A DNA stretch of 37,829 nucleotides from positions 1 to 37,829 of the forward strand of contig PLKG01000098.1 of the NCBI GenBank assembly GCA_003140595.1, written 5' to 3'. Positions within the stretch are counted from its first letter, which is position 1. Each line of letters starts with the position of its first letter. Source of the stretch: Acidimicrobiaceae bacterium (GTDB lineage Bacteria > Actinomycetota > Acidimicrobiia > Acidimicrobiales > Bog-793). Below, in pieces: positions 7,628 to 15,574 of this stretch. A model generated the notes under the pieces. The model was not told the origin of the DNA, did no database searches, and worked only from the letters and a program-made list of their open reading frames with translations. The translations under genes and the position numbers were made by a program.

Positions 7628-8554
7628 ATGACGATCGAAACTCGGACCCTCGGGCGTACCGGAGCAGACGTGAGCATCCTCGGCTATGGCGCCATGGAGC
7701 TGAGGGGCCAGCCCTTCGGACCGGCGATCGCCGATGAGGATGCCGGACGGCTACTCAACGCGGTGCTTGACGAGGGCATCAACTTGATCGACACATCGAT
7801 CGACTATGGGCACAGCGAGGAACTGATCGGGCGGCACCTGGTCAATCGACGAGATGAGTTCTTTCTCGCGTCGAAGTGCGGATGCCAGATCGGTGACCCG
7901 CCGGTTGGTGCAACGCCGCCGTTCCCGCACGACTACAGCGCGAGCAACATCCGGGATGGTCTCGAGCAGAGTCTCCGCAGGCTGAAGACCGATCGTCTCG
8001 ATCTCTTGCAGGTCCATATGTCGCCGAGCCGCTCTCAGATGACCTCTGACGAGACCATCGAGACGATCACGGCTCTGCAAGACGAAGGAAAGGTCCGTTT
8101 CTTGGGCATGTCCGGAACGCTCCCGAATCTGTCAGATCACATATCCATGGGCGTGTTCGACGTCTTCCAGATCCCCTACTCGGCGGTACAGCGCGAGCTC
8201 GAGGACCTGATCACCCAAGCGGCGGCGACCGGAGCTGGCACGCTCATCCGTGGCGGCGTGGCCCGCGGTGCCCTAGCCGAGCACAAGGGCTGGCACAAAG
8301 GGCCGCTCGGGCTGGCTGACGGAGAAGGCCAACGCCGCTGGGAGCTCTCCGGAGTGGACGACCTACTGGGCGACATGAGCCGCTTCGAGTTCGTCCTGCG
8401 CTTCACACTCAGCCACCCGGCTCTCTCGAGCACGATCGTCGGCACCTCGGAGATCGACCACCTCCACTCCAACGCGTCGATCGCAGCAAAGGGTCCGCTG
8501 CCCGCCGAGCTCTACGCGGAGGCCAAGCGTCGCCTGAACATACCTAGTCCCTAG
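7628..8554 (+). CDS. Aldo/keto reductase (308 aa)
   Basis: This is a soluble NADPH-dependent carbonyl reductase with a TIM-barrel fold. The family's catalytic tetrad is visible: Asp55 and Tyr60 in LIDTSIDYGHSEELIG, Lys83 in FFLASKCG, and His130 in LLQVHMS. The opening TLGRTGADVSILGYGAM is the standard first barrel strand of the 'YghZ/Tas'-like bacterial branch. The C-terminal part keeps the cofactor-binding SSTIVGTSEIDHLHSN pattern. The substrate is unknown. The gene is convergent with the uncharacterised 404-residue gene, 49 bases away. It is intact, unlike the second aldo/keto reductase at 16932, which is decayed. Confidence 0.93.
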   Translation: MTIETRTLGRTGADVSILGYGAMELRGQPFGPAIADEDAGRLLNAVLDEGINLIDTSIDYGHSEELIGRHLVNRRDEFFLASKCGCQIGDPPVGATPPFPHDYSASNIRDGLEQSLRRLKTDRLDLLQVHMSPSRSQMTSDETIETITALQDEGKVRFLGMSGTLPNLSDHISMGVFDVFQIPYSAVQRELEDLITQAAATGAGTLIRGGVARGALAEHKGWHKGPLGLADGEGQRRWELSGVDDLLGDMSRFEFVLRFTLSHPALSSTIVGTSEIDHLHSNASIAAKGPLPAELYAEAKRRLNIPSP

Positions 8555-8603
8555 CTTCCGAGGCCGGCGGTCACCGAGTTCGGCCGTCCGCGCAAAAGGC
8601 TGC

Positions 8604-9818
8604 TCACCGCCGCGTTGACGTCAACCGAGAGAAGAGCGGAAGGCGTTCAGGGTTCGCGAGGCCGAAGTGGTACAGGTGGAGCTCATCGGCCCCAGCCTTC
8701 AGCAGTCGCGAAGCATGCTCGTCGAAGTCGTCCGGCGCTATCGGGGCCAGAAGGTTGACGTAGGCGGCCACGCTGACCTCCGGCGGCACCAAGTGCCGGG
8801 CCGCTGCGACATCTCCTGCGATGTTCGTAGACGTTGCCTGAATGGGAACGAGCACAGCGTTTGGCCGCTGTGCCGATGACGGCGTGAGCCCTGGCGAGGC
8901 TCCGGTTGCCCACGGGCTCGCCTGGGCATGCAAGGTGATCCGCAGGGAATCGTCGGCGCTCAACAGCGAGCCGAGCACCTCTTCGAGGAGGGCGTCGCAA
9001 TGATGCTGGCGACAAGTGAGAAGCGACGCGGCCGTCGCTGCTCCGAGGACTTCCTCAGGCGCGCCAACGGCGCCGTCGTGTTGGCGCTCGGCAGTTTCGA
9101 ATGCCTCCTTCAATGCCTGCACCGTGGCTCGGGCGTCCATTCCCTCCGCTTCCCAACTCCGCTGGCAAGCTCCACAACAGCAGATTGAGAGGATCTCTTC
9201 GCCGAGAGGTGAATAGGCCCAGGCCGTCTTTTCGTGGTGACTGCCGTGTTCCACACCCAGCTGCCCGCAGGCCTCGAGCGACACCCCCTCCAGGGCAAGG
9301 TCGCGCACCGCTTCGGTCGCGAGCAGGGCGGCGTACTCGCGTACCTCCGCATTGGCAGGACAAAGCGCCCAGTCGTAGCTGTCTCCGAAGCAGTTGCTCA
9401 CGGCAAGATCCCGGTGCTCGCGCCCGAGCGTTGTGTTATGGGTCAGTACCACCCATGCGCTGACCCGCAGCCCGCCGGCATCAAGAGCCTCGACCGCATG
9501 CTTGAACGAGTCCTCACGGCCCGTCCACGGCGCGCTGAACGGTCTGAGGCTACGCCGGGCCCATACGGCAGATCGGACGGGACGGTACAGCGCGGCCCTT
9601 TCCGCGACGACGAAGCGATGCAGGGGATGTTGGGGCGTCGACGCTCGCACACTGTGGTAGGCGGCCGCCACGCTCACGTGCTCGAATCCAGCGGAGACGA
9701 GACGCGCGACCATGAGAGGATCACCGACGAGGTCCCATGGGTACAAATAGGCGACGGCTTGCGGTCCAACGACAGTCGCGCCTTCGCCCGAGCCCTCCAA
9801 GCCGCCTCCACTCCCCAT
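8604..9818 (-). CDS. Uncharacterised 404-aa protein, TIM-barrel-like, divergent from the sugar-acid operon
   Basis: I do not recognise a characterised family. From memory, similar 'alanine-rich' proteins occur in actinomycetes with the same opening (VAYLYPWDLVGDP) and closing (GADELHLYHFGLANPERLPL) signatures, but no function is known to me. The alternation of strands and helices, with acidic residues at strand ends (GVSLEACGQLG near 178-188), suggests a TIM barrel of the glycoside-hydrolase kind. A Cys cluster, CCCGACQ at about 213-219, could bind metal. There is no signal peptide. ATG 9818 is fixed by a GGGAGG with good spacing; the frame extends further upstream but only antisense to the GntR gene. 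Shared control with that operon suggests a role in the same pathway, for example hydrolysing a glycoside or lactone; that is inference. Confidence 0.8.
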   Translation of the reverse strand: MGSGGGLEGSGEGATVVGPQAVAYLYPWDLVGDPLMVARLVSAGFEHVSVAAAYHSVRASTPQHPLHRFVVAERAALYRPVRSAVWARRSLRPFSAPWTGREDSFKHAVEALDAGGLRVSAWVVLTHNTTLGREHRDLAVSNCFGDSYDWALCPANAEVREYAALLATEAVRDLALEGVSLEACGQLGVEHGSHHEKTAWAYSPLGEEILSICCCGACQRSWEAEGMDARATVQALKEAFETAERQHDGAVGAPEEVLGAATAASLLTCRQHHCDALLEEVLGSLLSADDSLRITLHAQASPWATGASPGLTPSSAQRPNAVLVPIQATSTNIAGDVAAARHLVPPEVSVAAYVNLLAPIAPDDFDEHASRLLKAGADELHLYHFGLANPERLPLFSRLTSTRR

Positions 9819-9845
9819 GCGTACCCCTCCCTTGAGGCTGAAAGT

Positions 9846-9866
9846 ACAGAGTATATTATGTGCTGT
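9846..9866. promoter_or_regulatory. Candidate GntR operator in the divergent promoter
   Basis: A 21-bp imperfect palindrome, with arms ACAG and CTGT and a central ATA-T-TAT, lies between the 404-aa gene (minus) and the GntR gene (plus). It fits the pattern ACAG-N3-ATA-N-TAT-N3-CTGT, with 14 of the 20 non-central positions symmetric. The AT-rich core also supplies likely -10 sequences in both directions (TATACT on minus, TATTAT on plus). Placement next to its own regulator gene is typical of FadR-subfamily operators. Confidence 0.45.
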
Positions 9867-9876
9867 GTATGACGCG

Positions 9877-10548
9877 ATGCTGCAGGACCGGCTCGACACA
9901 AGCGTGGTGCCCCGCCTCGGGTCTCGTGGCGATCTGATCGCCAACGAAATAAAGAGAGCGATCCTCTCAGGTCGGTACGAGGCCGGGAGTCCACTCACTG
10001 AAAAGGCGATCGCGGATGAGCTGGGCACCTCGAAGACCCCGGTCCGCGATGCTCTCAAGGCTCTGAGCGGGACGGGGCTCGTGACCTCGAGCAGCCACCG
10101 CGGTACCTCGGTCAGGACCGTCGACTCTCCGATGGCGCTGGCCGTCTGTGATCTCCGACTGCTTCTGGAGCCCGAAGCAGTGCGGCGGACGGTACTGCAC
10201 GGCCTCGATGCCGCATCTTTCAAGGCGGGGGTCGATCGAATGGTCGCCGCCGAGGACGGCGAGGATCTGTACGAGCGAAGTCTGGCGAACAGGGCGTTTC
10301 ACCGCCATCTCTACGCCGGCTGCGGTAACCCCGCCCTCGTCAAGGTGCTCGACGACCTGACCGACGTCAATGCCTTGATCAGCGTCACGGTGTGGGAGCA
10401 CGTCGGAAGTTGGGCCGGTGAGGCAGTTGAGCATCGCAAGATGGCAAAGGACGCACTGGCCGGACGCGCCGATTCGGCCGCCGACCGTCTTCGCCAGCAC
10501 GTTGAGGTTTTCCAGCAACGCGTCGTCGACGCCCTGGGCACGCGCTGA
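9877..10548 (+). CDS. GntR-family (FadR subfamily) transcriptional regulator (223 aa)
   Basis: The N-terminal winged helix-turn-helix is clear at about residues 14-82: DLIANEIKRAILSGRYEAG, then LTEKAIADELGTSKTPVRDALKAL as the recognition region, then the wing (LVTSSSHRGTSVR). Residues 88-215 form the all-helical FCD ligand-binding domain, with metal-ligand candidates Asp/Glu and His (RAFHRHLYAGCGN, QHVEVFQQR). Such proteins repress catabolic operons and release DNA on binding a sugar acid or related ligand. The start is uncertain: ATG 9877 fits the family, while GTG 9865 lies inside the candidate operator. The gene is first in a row with the four pathway enzymes, 54 bases ahead of the DapA-family gene. 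Confidence 0.88.
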   Translation: MLQDRLDTSVVPRLGSRGDLIANEIKRAILSGRYEAGSPLTEKAIADELGTSKTPVRDALKALSGTGLVTSSSHRGTSVRTVDSPMALAVCDLRLLLEPEAVRRTVLHGLDAASFKAGVDRMVAAEDGEDLYERSLANRAFHRHLYAGCGNPALVKVLDDLTDVNALISVTVWEHVGSWAGEAVEHRKMAKDALAGRADSAADRLRQHVEVFQQRVVDALGTR

Positions 10549-10602
10549 AGTGACTGCGTCGCACGCGGTCGACGGCGCCGAAGCAGAGAAATGGGAGCGA
10601 AA

Positions 10603-11511
10603 ATGAATTTCGAACAACTTCAAGAGTCCCTGAGCGGCGTAGTGGCGGTGCCGACGACCCCCTTCGGTGCAGACGGGGGCATCGACGAAGCGGCCTATCA
10701 AAGGGTCGTCCGCCGGCTTGTCGAAGGTGGCATCCGTACTGTCACGCCGAATGGCAACACCGGGGAGTTCTACGCTTTGGCCCCCGCCGAGGCGAATGTC
10801 GTCACCCGTCTTGGCCTGGAAGCAGCTGACCGGGACACCGCGGTCATGGTCGGAGTCGGGCACGATGTCGCCTCCGCTCGAGACGCCGCCAGGTACGCAC
10901 AGGCGGCGGGCGCGTCGATGATCATGGTCCACCAGCCCGTCCACCCCTATGTTTCGGTCGATGGCTGGATCGAGTACCACCGTGCGATTGCGAACCATGT
11001 ACCCGAACTGGGCGTGGTCCTGTACGTGCGCAACGAGACGATCCCGGGTTCCGCCTTCGCTCGGCTGGGCGAGTCCTGCCCGAACGTGATCGGAGTGAAG
11101 TACGCCGTGCCGAACCCCGCCCGTTTCGCGGCCGTCGCTGCAGATGCCGGTTCTGGACGGTTCACCTGGGTGGCCGGCCTCGCGGAGCTCCACGCTCCGG
11201 GGTATTTCGCCGTCGGGGCCACGGGGTTCACCTCGGGTCTGGCGAACGTGGATCCATGGACGTCGCTTCGCCTCTGGCGTGCCCTGGCCGATGGCGACCA
11301 GGAAGTCGCGAGCGAGATCTGGCACCGGGTGCGTCCCTTCGAGGAACTGCGCGCCGCCAACTCAAGCGCTAACAATGTCTCGGTGGTGAAAGAGGCGCTC
11401 TGCCAGCTCGGGGTTTGTGCCCGGGACATAAGACCTCCGAGCTCGTTGCTCCCCATCGAATTGAGAGCGACAGTCACCGAGATCCTCGAGCGCTGGGAGT
11501 TGCCCGCATGA
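10603..11511 (+). CDS. DapA-family keto-deoxy sugar-acid dehydratase (aldolase-type TIM barrel, 302 aa)
   Basis: The product belongs to the dihydrodipicolinate synthase/N-acetylneuraminate lyase superfamily. The Schiff-base Lys166 is in IGVKYAVPN and the helper Tyr141 is in VVLYVRNE. The substrate-carboxylate motif reads NGNTGEF (residues 50-56) rather than the GTTGE of true DapA, as in sugar-acid branches. Next to an IlvD/Edd dehydratase and a ketoglutarate-semialdehyde dehydrogenase, the likely job is to turn a 2-keto-3-deoxy pentonate (EC 4.2.1.43 type) or 5-keto-4-deoxyglucarate (EC 4.2.1.41 type, with decarboxylation) into alpha-ketoglutarate semialdehyde. ATG 10603 has GGGAG five bases upstream. 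Its TGA overlaps the next ATG (ATGA), so the two are translationally coupled. Confidence 0.9.
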   Translation: MNFEQLQESLSGVVAVPTTPFGADGGIDEAAYQRVVRRLVEGGIRTVTPNGNTGEFYALAPAEANVVTRLGLEAADRDTAVMVGVGHDVASARDAARYAQAAGASMIMVHQPVHPYVSVDGWIEYHRAIANHVPELGVVLYVRNETIPGSAFARLGESCPNVIGVKYAVPNPARFAAVAADAGSGRFTWVAGLAELHAPGYFAVGATGFTSGLANVDPWTSLRLWRALADGDQEVASEIWHRVRPFEELRAANSSANNVSVVKEALCQLGVCARDIRPPSSLLPIELRATVTEILERWELPA

Positions 11512-13229
11512 CTGGCGAACCCGGAGCGCTTCGCAGCAGCTGCTGGTTCGAGGGCGAGGGCCTGCGGGCTTTCAGCCACCGTTCACGTGCCCGCCAACTC
11601 GGCATTGGTGCCGAGGAGCTGGCCAACAAGCCCATCATCGGGATTCTCAATACCTGGAGCGACATCAACCCCTGCCACATGCACCTGCGCGAGCGCGCCC
11701 AGGCAGTAAAGCGCGGCGTCTGGGAGGCCGGTGGGTATCCGGTCGAGATGCCGGTGGCCACCCTCTCTGAGACATTCCAGAAGCCGACGCCCATGCTGTA
11801 CCGAAACCTGCTCGCGATGGACACCGAGGAGATACTCCGCTCGTACCCATTCGACGGTGCCGTGCTCATGGGCGGCTGCGACAAGTCCACACCTGCGCTC
11901 TTGATGGGCGCCGCAAGCGCGGACAGGCCCATCGTCTACGTGCCGGCCGGCCCGATGCTCACAGGTCACTGGCACGGCGAGACACTGGGCAGCGGAACGG
12001 ACATGTGGCGCTTCTGGGACGAAAAGCGCGCCGGGATCATCAGCGAGGCCGAGTGGGACACGCTCGAAGCCGCGATGGCACGCTCGCCGGGTCAGTGCAT
12101 GACGATGGGTACCGCCTCGACGATGACCGCTGTCGCCGAGGCCCTCGGACTCACGCTCCCTGGCGCATCCTCGATCCCGGCAGTGGACTCGGCTCACCAC
12201 CGGATGGCGGCCGCGAGCGGCTCGCGTGTCGTGGAGATGGTTCGCGAGGACCTGAAGATGTCCAAGATCTCCGACAGACGCGCCTTCCTCGATGCGGTAA
12301 CGGTGGTCCTTGCTCTCGGTGGTTCCACCAACGCGGTCATCCACCTCGTCGCGATGGCGGGGCGTTGCGGTGTGGAGCTCAGCTTGGACGACTTCGACCG
12401 CCTGTCGAGGTCCACTCCTGTGCTCGCCAACATCCGTCCAAGCGGCGAGTACCTGATGGAGGACTTCTATTACGCCGGCGGCCTTCCCGCACTCATGGCT
12501 CAGATCAAAGAGCTCCTTCACCTCGAACGGACGACGGTCAACGGACGGACCCTGGGAGAGAACATCGCCGACGCCGCCGTCCACGACGAGCGGGTCATCC
12601 GGCCGGCCGAGAACCCGCTTTCGGAACATGGCGGGCTGGCCATCCTGCGGGGAAACCTGGCGCCGGACGGTGCTGTGATCAAGCATCTCGCGGCCTCGCC
12701 GCGACTCTTGAAGCACACGGGGCCTGCGGTTGTCTTCGATGACTACAGAGATATGCAAGGTCGCGTCAACGAACCAGATCTCGATGTCAGCGCAGACTCT
12801 GTGCTGGTGCTGCGCCACTCGGGCCCCCAGGGCGGCCCCGGCATGCCTGAATACGGGATGCTCCCGATTCCGGACAAGCTCCTGCGCGAAGGCGTCCGGG
12901 ACATGGTCCGCATCTCCGACGCCAGGATGAGCGGGACGAGCTACGGCACCTGCGTCCTGCACGTCGCGCCCGAGTCCTTCGTCGGAGGGCCTCTGGCGCT
13001 GGTGCAAGACGGCGACCTGATCACCCTCGACGTTGCCGAGCGGCGGTTGCATCTCGAGCTGAGCCGAGACGAGATCCGCCGGCGCAGGCAGGCTTGGACA
13101 CCACCGGAGAAGATCTTCGAACGTGGCTACGGCGCCATGTACAGCGAGCACATCGGTCAAGCCGACAAAGGATGCGATTTCGACTTCCTCGCCCGCAGCG
13201 GCGCCACAGCAGAGCCGGACGCCGGGTGA
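11508..13229 (+). CDS. IlvD/Edd-family sugar-acid dehydratase (L-arabinonate/xylonate dehydratase type, 573 aa)
   Basis: This is an iron-sulphur, Mg2+-dependent dehydratase that removes water from an aldonic (or possibly aldaric) acid to give a 2-keto-3-deoxy acid. The [2Fe-2S] ligands of the pentonate-dehydratase subgroup are all present: Cys56 (SDINPCHMH), Cys124 (GGCDKS) and Cys197 (GQCMTMG). Lys126, the expected carbamylated metal ligand, is two residues after Cys124. The catalytic-Ser loop MSGTSYGT is intact near residue 470. Length and motifs (PAVDSAHH, GGSTNAVIHL, LMEDFYYAGG) match sugar-acid members, not the branched-chain enzyme IlvD. The start ATG overlaps the upstream stop (ATGA), and its own stop overlaps the next GTG. 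The exact substrate cannot be read from sequence. Confidence 0.93.
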   Translation: MTGEPGALRSSCWFEGEGLRAFSHRSRARQLGIGAEELANKPIIGILNTWSDINPCHMHLRERAQAVKRGVWEAGGYPVEMPVATLSETFQKPTPMLYRNLLAMDTEEILRSYPFDGAVLMGGCDKSTPALLMGAASADRPIVYVPAGPMLTGHWHGETLGSGTDMWRFWDEKRAGIISEAEWDTLEAAMARSPGQCMTMGTASTMTAVAEALGLTLPGASSIPAVDSAHHRMAAASGSRVVEMVREDLKMSKISDRRAFLDAVTVVLALGGSTNAVIHLVAMAGRCGVELSLDDFDRLSRSTPVLANIRPSGEYLMEDFYYAGGLPALMAQIKELLHLERTTVNGRTLGENIADAAVHDERVIRPAENPLSEHGGLAILRGNLAPDGAVIKHLAASPRLLKHTGPAVVFDDYRDMQGRVNEPDLDVSADSVLVLRHSGPQGGPGMPEYGMLPIPDKLLREGVRDMVRISDARMSGTSYGTCVLHVAPESFVGGPLALVQDGDLITLDVAERRLHLELSRDEIRRRRQAWTPPEKIFERGYGAMYSEHIGQADKGCDFDFLARSGATAEPDAG

Positions 13230-13996
13230 CGCCCTCGCGGACCCTCGTCATCACCGGCGCCGCCGGACGACTCGGGACCTATCTGCGTTCGTCACTCGAC
13301 GACGTCGCCTCAAAGGCACGCCTTGTCGACGTCGTCGCGCCGCCCGCGGCCCTACCCGGTGAACCGGTCGAGATCCACCTGGGGTCGGTGACCGATCCCG
13401 ACCTGCTCGACGTGGTGTGCCGTGGCGCGAACGCGATTGTCCACCTCGGAGGCTTCGCGGGCGACGCGCCGTGGCCGGACCTCTCCGAGGTCAATGTCGA
13501 AGGGACTCGCCAGGTCCTAGAGGCGGCTCGACGGCACGGGGTTTCGCGCGTCGTGGTGGCGAGCAGCAATCACGCGGTCGGCTTTCATGTCCGAGGACCC
13601 CGGCCGCTGCCGGACGATGTGGCACCGCTGCCCGACAGCCTCTACGGCGTCAGCAAGGCGGCAGTCGAGGCGATGTGCCGCTTCTACAGCGTCAAGTTCT
13701 CGATGGACATCGTCTGTCTGCGCATCGGGTCCTGCTTCGATACGCCCGAGAACCACCGCATGCTCTCCACATGGCTCTCGCCAGCCGATTTCGTGCGGCT
13801 TGCAAGCGCGTCGCTGGCAAGTGAGCACGGAGGCTTCCGGTTCGTGTGGGGCGTCTCGGCAAACACGCGCCGCTGGTGGTCCACTGTGGGCGGCGACGCC
13901 ATAGGCTTCCATCCGGAGGACGACGCAGAGCGCTTCGCCGAGCTGTATCCCGGAAGCCCCCCTGAGCCGGAATACGTCGGGGGAGTCACTATCTAG
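13226..13996 (+). CDS. Uronate-dehydrogenase-like NAD(P)-dependent SDR (256 aa)
   Basis: This is a short extended-SDR enzyme with the nucleotide-binding motif GAAGRLG near residue 11 and the catalytic Tyr-xxx-Lys in YGVSKAAVEAM. The stretches VVVASSNHAVGFH and RMLSTWLSPADFVRL are signatures I associate with uronate dehydrogenase (EC 1.1.1.203). That enzyme oxidises D-glucuronate or D-galacturonate at C1 to the aldarolactone. Related extended SDRs in haloarchaea oxidise L-arabinose instead, so an aldose dehydrogenase role is possible. GTG 13226 overlaps the dehydratase stop (GTGA), giving tight coupling. The first chemical step of the pathway is therefore third in gene order. No lactonase gene is obvious beside it. 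Confidence 0.88.
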   Translation: MTPSRTLVITGAAGRLGTYLRSSLDDVASKARLVDVVAPPAALPGEPVEIHLGSVTDPDLLDVVCRGANAIVHLGGFAGDAPWPDLSEVNVEGTRQVLEAARRHGVSRVVVASSNHAVGFHVRGPRPLPDDVAPLPDSLYGVSKAAVEAMCRFYSVKFSMDIVCLRIGSCFDTPENHRMLSTWLSPADFVRLASASLASEHGGFRFVWGVSANTRRWWSTVGGDAIGFHPEDDAERFAELYPGSPPEPEYVGGVTI

Positions 13997-14066
13997 CCAC
14001 AGGGTGCCAGCGCTTTCCCGGCATCGAATGGCCGCACATCCAACAAAGCCCTCCCAAGGAGTCGTC

Positions 14067-15557
14067 GTGACTGACATCGACACCAACTTTCCCGAGACAT
14101 CGTTTCTCGAAGTGTCCGATGTAGTCGAGCGAGCCGTTGACGCCTCTCCACGGTGGCGGGCGCTCGACCCGTCGAACAGAGCCGAAGTGCTGCGTGCAGT
14201 CGCCGACCGTCTGGACTTAGCGGGTGCTGAGCTCGTCCCCCTGGCGATCAGCGAGTCCCACTTGACCGAGACGCGCTTGCGCGGAGAACTGTTCCGCACG
14301 ACCTTCCAGCTGCGATTCCTCGCCGGGGTTATCGACGAGGGCGACTACCTCCAGGCGTGCATCGACACAGCAGACGAGAGCTGGCCGCTGGGACCGAGAC
14401 CGGACCTGCGCCGTCTTCTCCGGCCGCTCGGCCCAGTGGCGGTCTTTGCTGCCAGCAACTTCCCGTTCGCCTTCAGTGTCGCCGGCGGCGACTCAGCTTC
14501 TGCTCTGGCTGCCGGATGCCCGGTGGTCCTCAAGGCACACCCCGGTCACAGGCAGCTCTCGGCCCGCTGCGGCGCGATCGTCTGTGCGGCACTGCGCGAC
14601 GCCGGAGCGCCTGATGGCACCTTCGCCGTTGTCGAAGGCGACAAGGCCGGCCGCGAGCTTGTCACCCACCCTGACATCAGCGCGGTCGCCTTCACCGGAT
14701 CGGCGAAGGTGGGCCGAATGCTGTTCGACATCGCCGCCGGACGCCTTAGGCCGATCCCCTTCTACGGAGAGCTCGGGAGCGTGAACCCCGTGTTCGTGAC
14801 GATGCGGGCCGCGGCCGCCCGACTGGACGAGGTGCTTTCCGGCTTCGTCGCCTCGTTCAGCTTGGGGGTCGGGCAGTTCTGCACACAGCCCGGCATCCTG
14901 CTGCTACCGGTAGGGGTCCTCGACTATGACCGCATCCGCACGATGGTCGTCGCACAGCCGTCCGCCCGGCTTCTCAACGACCGGGTGGATGCGGCCTTCC
15001 AGGAAGGGCTCGAGGCACTGTTGCACCGGCCGAGCGTCGAGGTTCTGGCGGAAGGGAGCAGGCAACCGGACGGCGCGCGAACACCCACACTGCTTCGCTC
15101 GAGCGTCGGGGGACTCCTATCGGACGCCGAGCACCTCTTGGCGGAGTGTTTCGGCCCCGTCTCGCTCGTGGTCGAGTATGAGGAGGAGAGCCACCTGATC
15201 GAGGTCGCGAAGATGCTGGAAGGTCAGCTCACAGCCACCGTTCACGGCGAGCTAGACGACGAGGTCGTTCCCGAGCTGCTCGACCTGCTCGCGGACAAGG
15301 CGGGGCGGATCATCTGGAACGGGTGGCCGACCAGTCTGGCTGTGACCTGGGCCATGCAGCACGGCGGCCCGTATCCGGCCACGACCTCGCCGTTGCACAC
15401 CTCGGTGGGGGCCGCTGCCATCGGTCGGTTCCTCCGGCCCGTCACCTACCAGGGCATGCCGGACCACCTGCTGCCAGCCGCCGTGCGGGAGCAGAACCCC
15501 CTTCATCTCCCGCGCCGCGTGGACGGCGAGTACCGAATTGCGTCGGGTCAGGACTGA
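14067..15557 (+). CDS. Alpha-ketoglutarate-semialdehyde dehydrogenase (2,5-dioxovalerate dehydrogenase, 496 aa)
   Basis: This aldehyde dehydrogenase oxidises 2,5-dioxopentanoate to alpha-ketoglutarate (EC 1.2.1.26), the last step of Weimberg-type and oxidative uronate routes. The catalytic Glu235 lies in YGELGSVNPVF and the nucleophile Cys272 in GVGQFCTQPG; ELGSxNP and GQFCTxPG distinguish this subgroup from ordinary aldehyde dehydrogenases. The C-terminal HGGPYPATTSPLHTSVG and FLRPVTYQGMP are also typical. The product is NADP-preferring by family. GTG 14067 is preceded by AAGGAG at good spacing. It lies 70 bases after the SDR gene and is the last gene of the operon. It converges on the MFS gene with a 10-base gap. 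Confidence 0.93.
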   Translation: MTDIDTNFPETSFLEVSDVVERAVDASPRWRALDPSNRAEVLRAVADRLDLAGAELVPLAISESHLTETRLRGELFRTTFQLRFLAGVIDEGDYLQACIDTADESWPLGPRPDLRRLLRPLGPVAVFAASNFPFAFSVAGGDSASALAAGCPVVLKAHPGHRQLSARCGAIVCAALRDAGAPDGTFAVVEGDKAGRELVTHPDISAVAFTGSAKVGRMLFDIAAGRLRPIPFYGELGSVNPVFVTMRAAAARLDEVLSGFVASFSLGVGQFCTQPGILLLPVGVLDYDRIRTMVVAQPSARLLNDRVDAAFQEGLEALLHRPSVEVLAEGSRQPDGARTPTLLRSSVGGLLSDAEHLLAECFGPVSLVVEYEEESHLIEVAKMLEGQLTATVHGELDDEVVPELLDLLADKAGRIIWNGWPTSLAVTWAMQHGGPYPATTSPLHTSVGAAAIGRFLRPVTYQGMPDHLLPAAVREQNPLHLPRRVDGEYRIASGQD

Positions 15558-15558
15558 C

Positions 15559-15574
15559 GGGCTCGATTCAGCCC
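15559..15574. terminator. Weak hairpin between two convergent genes
   Basis: GGGCT (15559-15563) and AGCCC (15570-15574) can pair around a six-base loop between the dehydrogenase stop and the MFS stop, and overlap the end of the latter. There is no T-run on either side, so it would be at most a poor bidirectional terminator. Confidence 0.2.

Noticed and set aside
9819-10223. Upstream extension of the 404-aa gene, which would give a 539-aa protein
   Set aside because: The extra 135 codons are antisense to the GntR winged-helix coding region and Arg/Ser-rich, and a strong Shine-Dalgarno marks the start at 9818.
9967-11325. 452-codon minus-strand open frame
   Set aside because: It is a mirror of the GntR and DapA-family genes; no recognisable domain.
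11583-13160. 525-codon minus-strand open frame
   Set aside because: It is antisense to the IlvD/Edd dehydratase with complete motifs, and its translation is His/Arg/Val-rich without structure.
11508-13229. Branched-chain dihydroxy-acid dehydratase (ilvD) or phosphogluconate dehydratase (edd)
   Set aside because: The motif set and operon partners match sugar-acid members of the family, and no isoleucine/valine or Entner-Doudoroff genes are adjacent.
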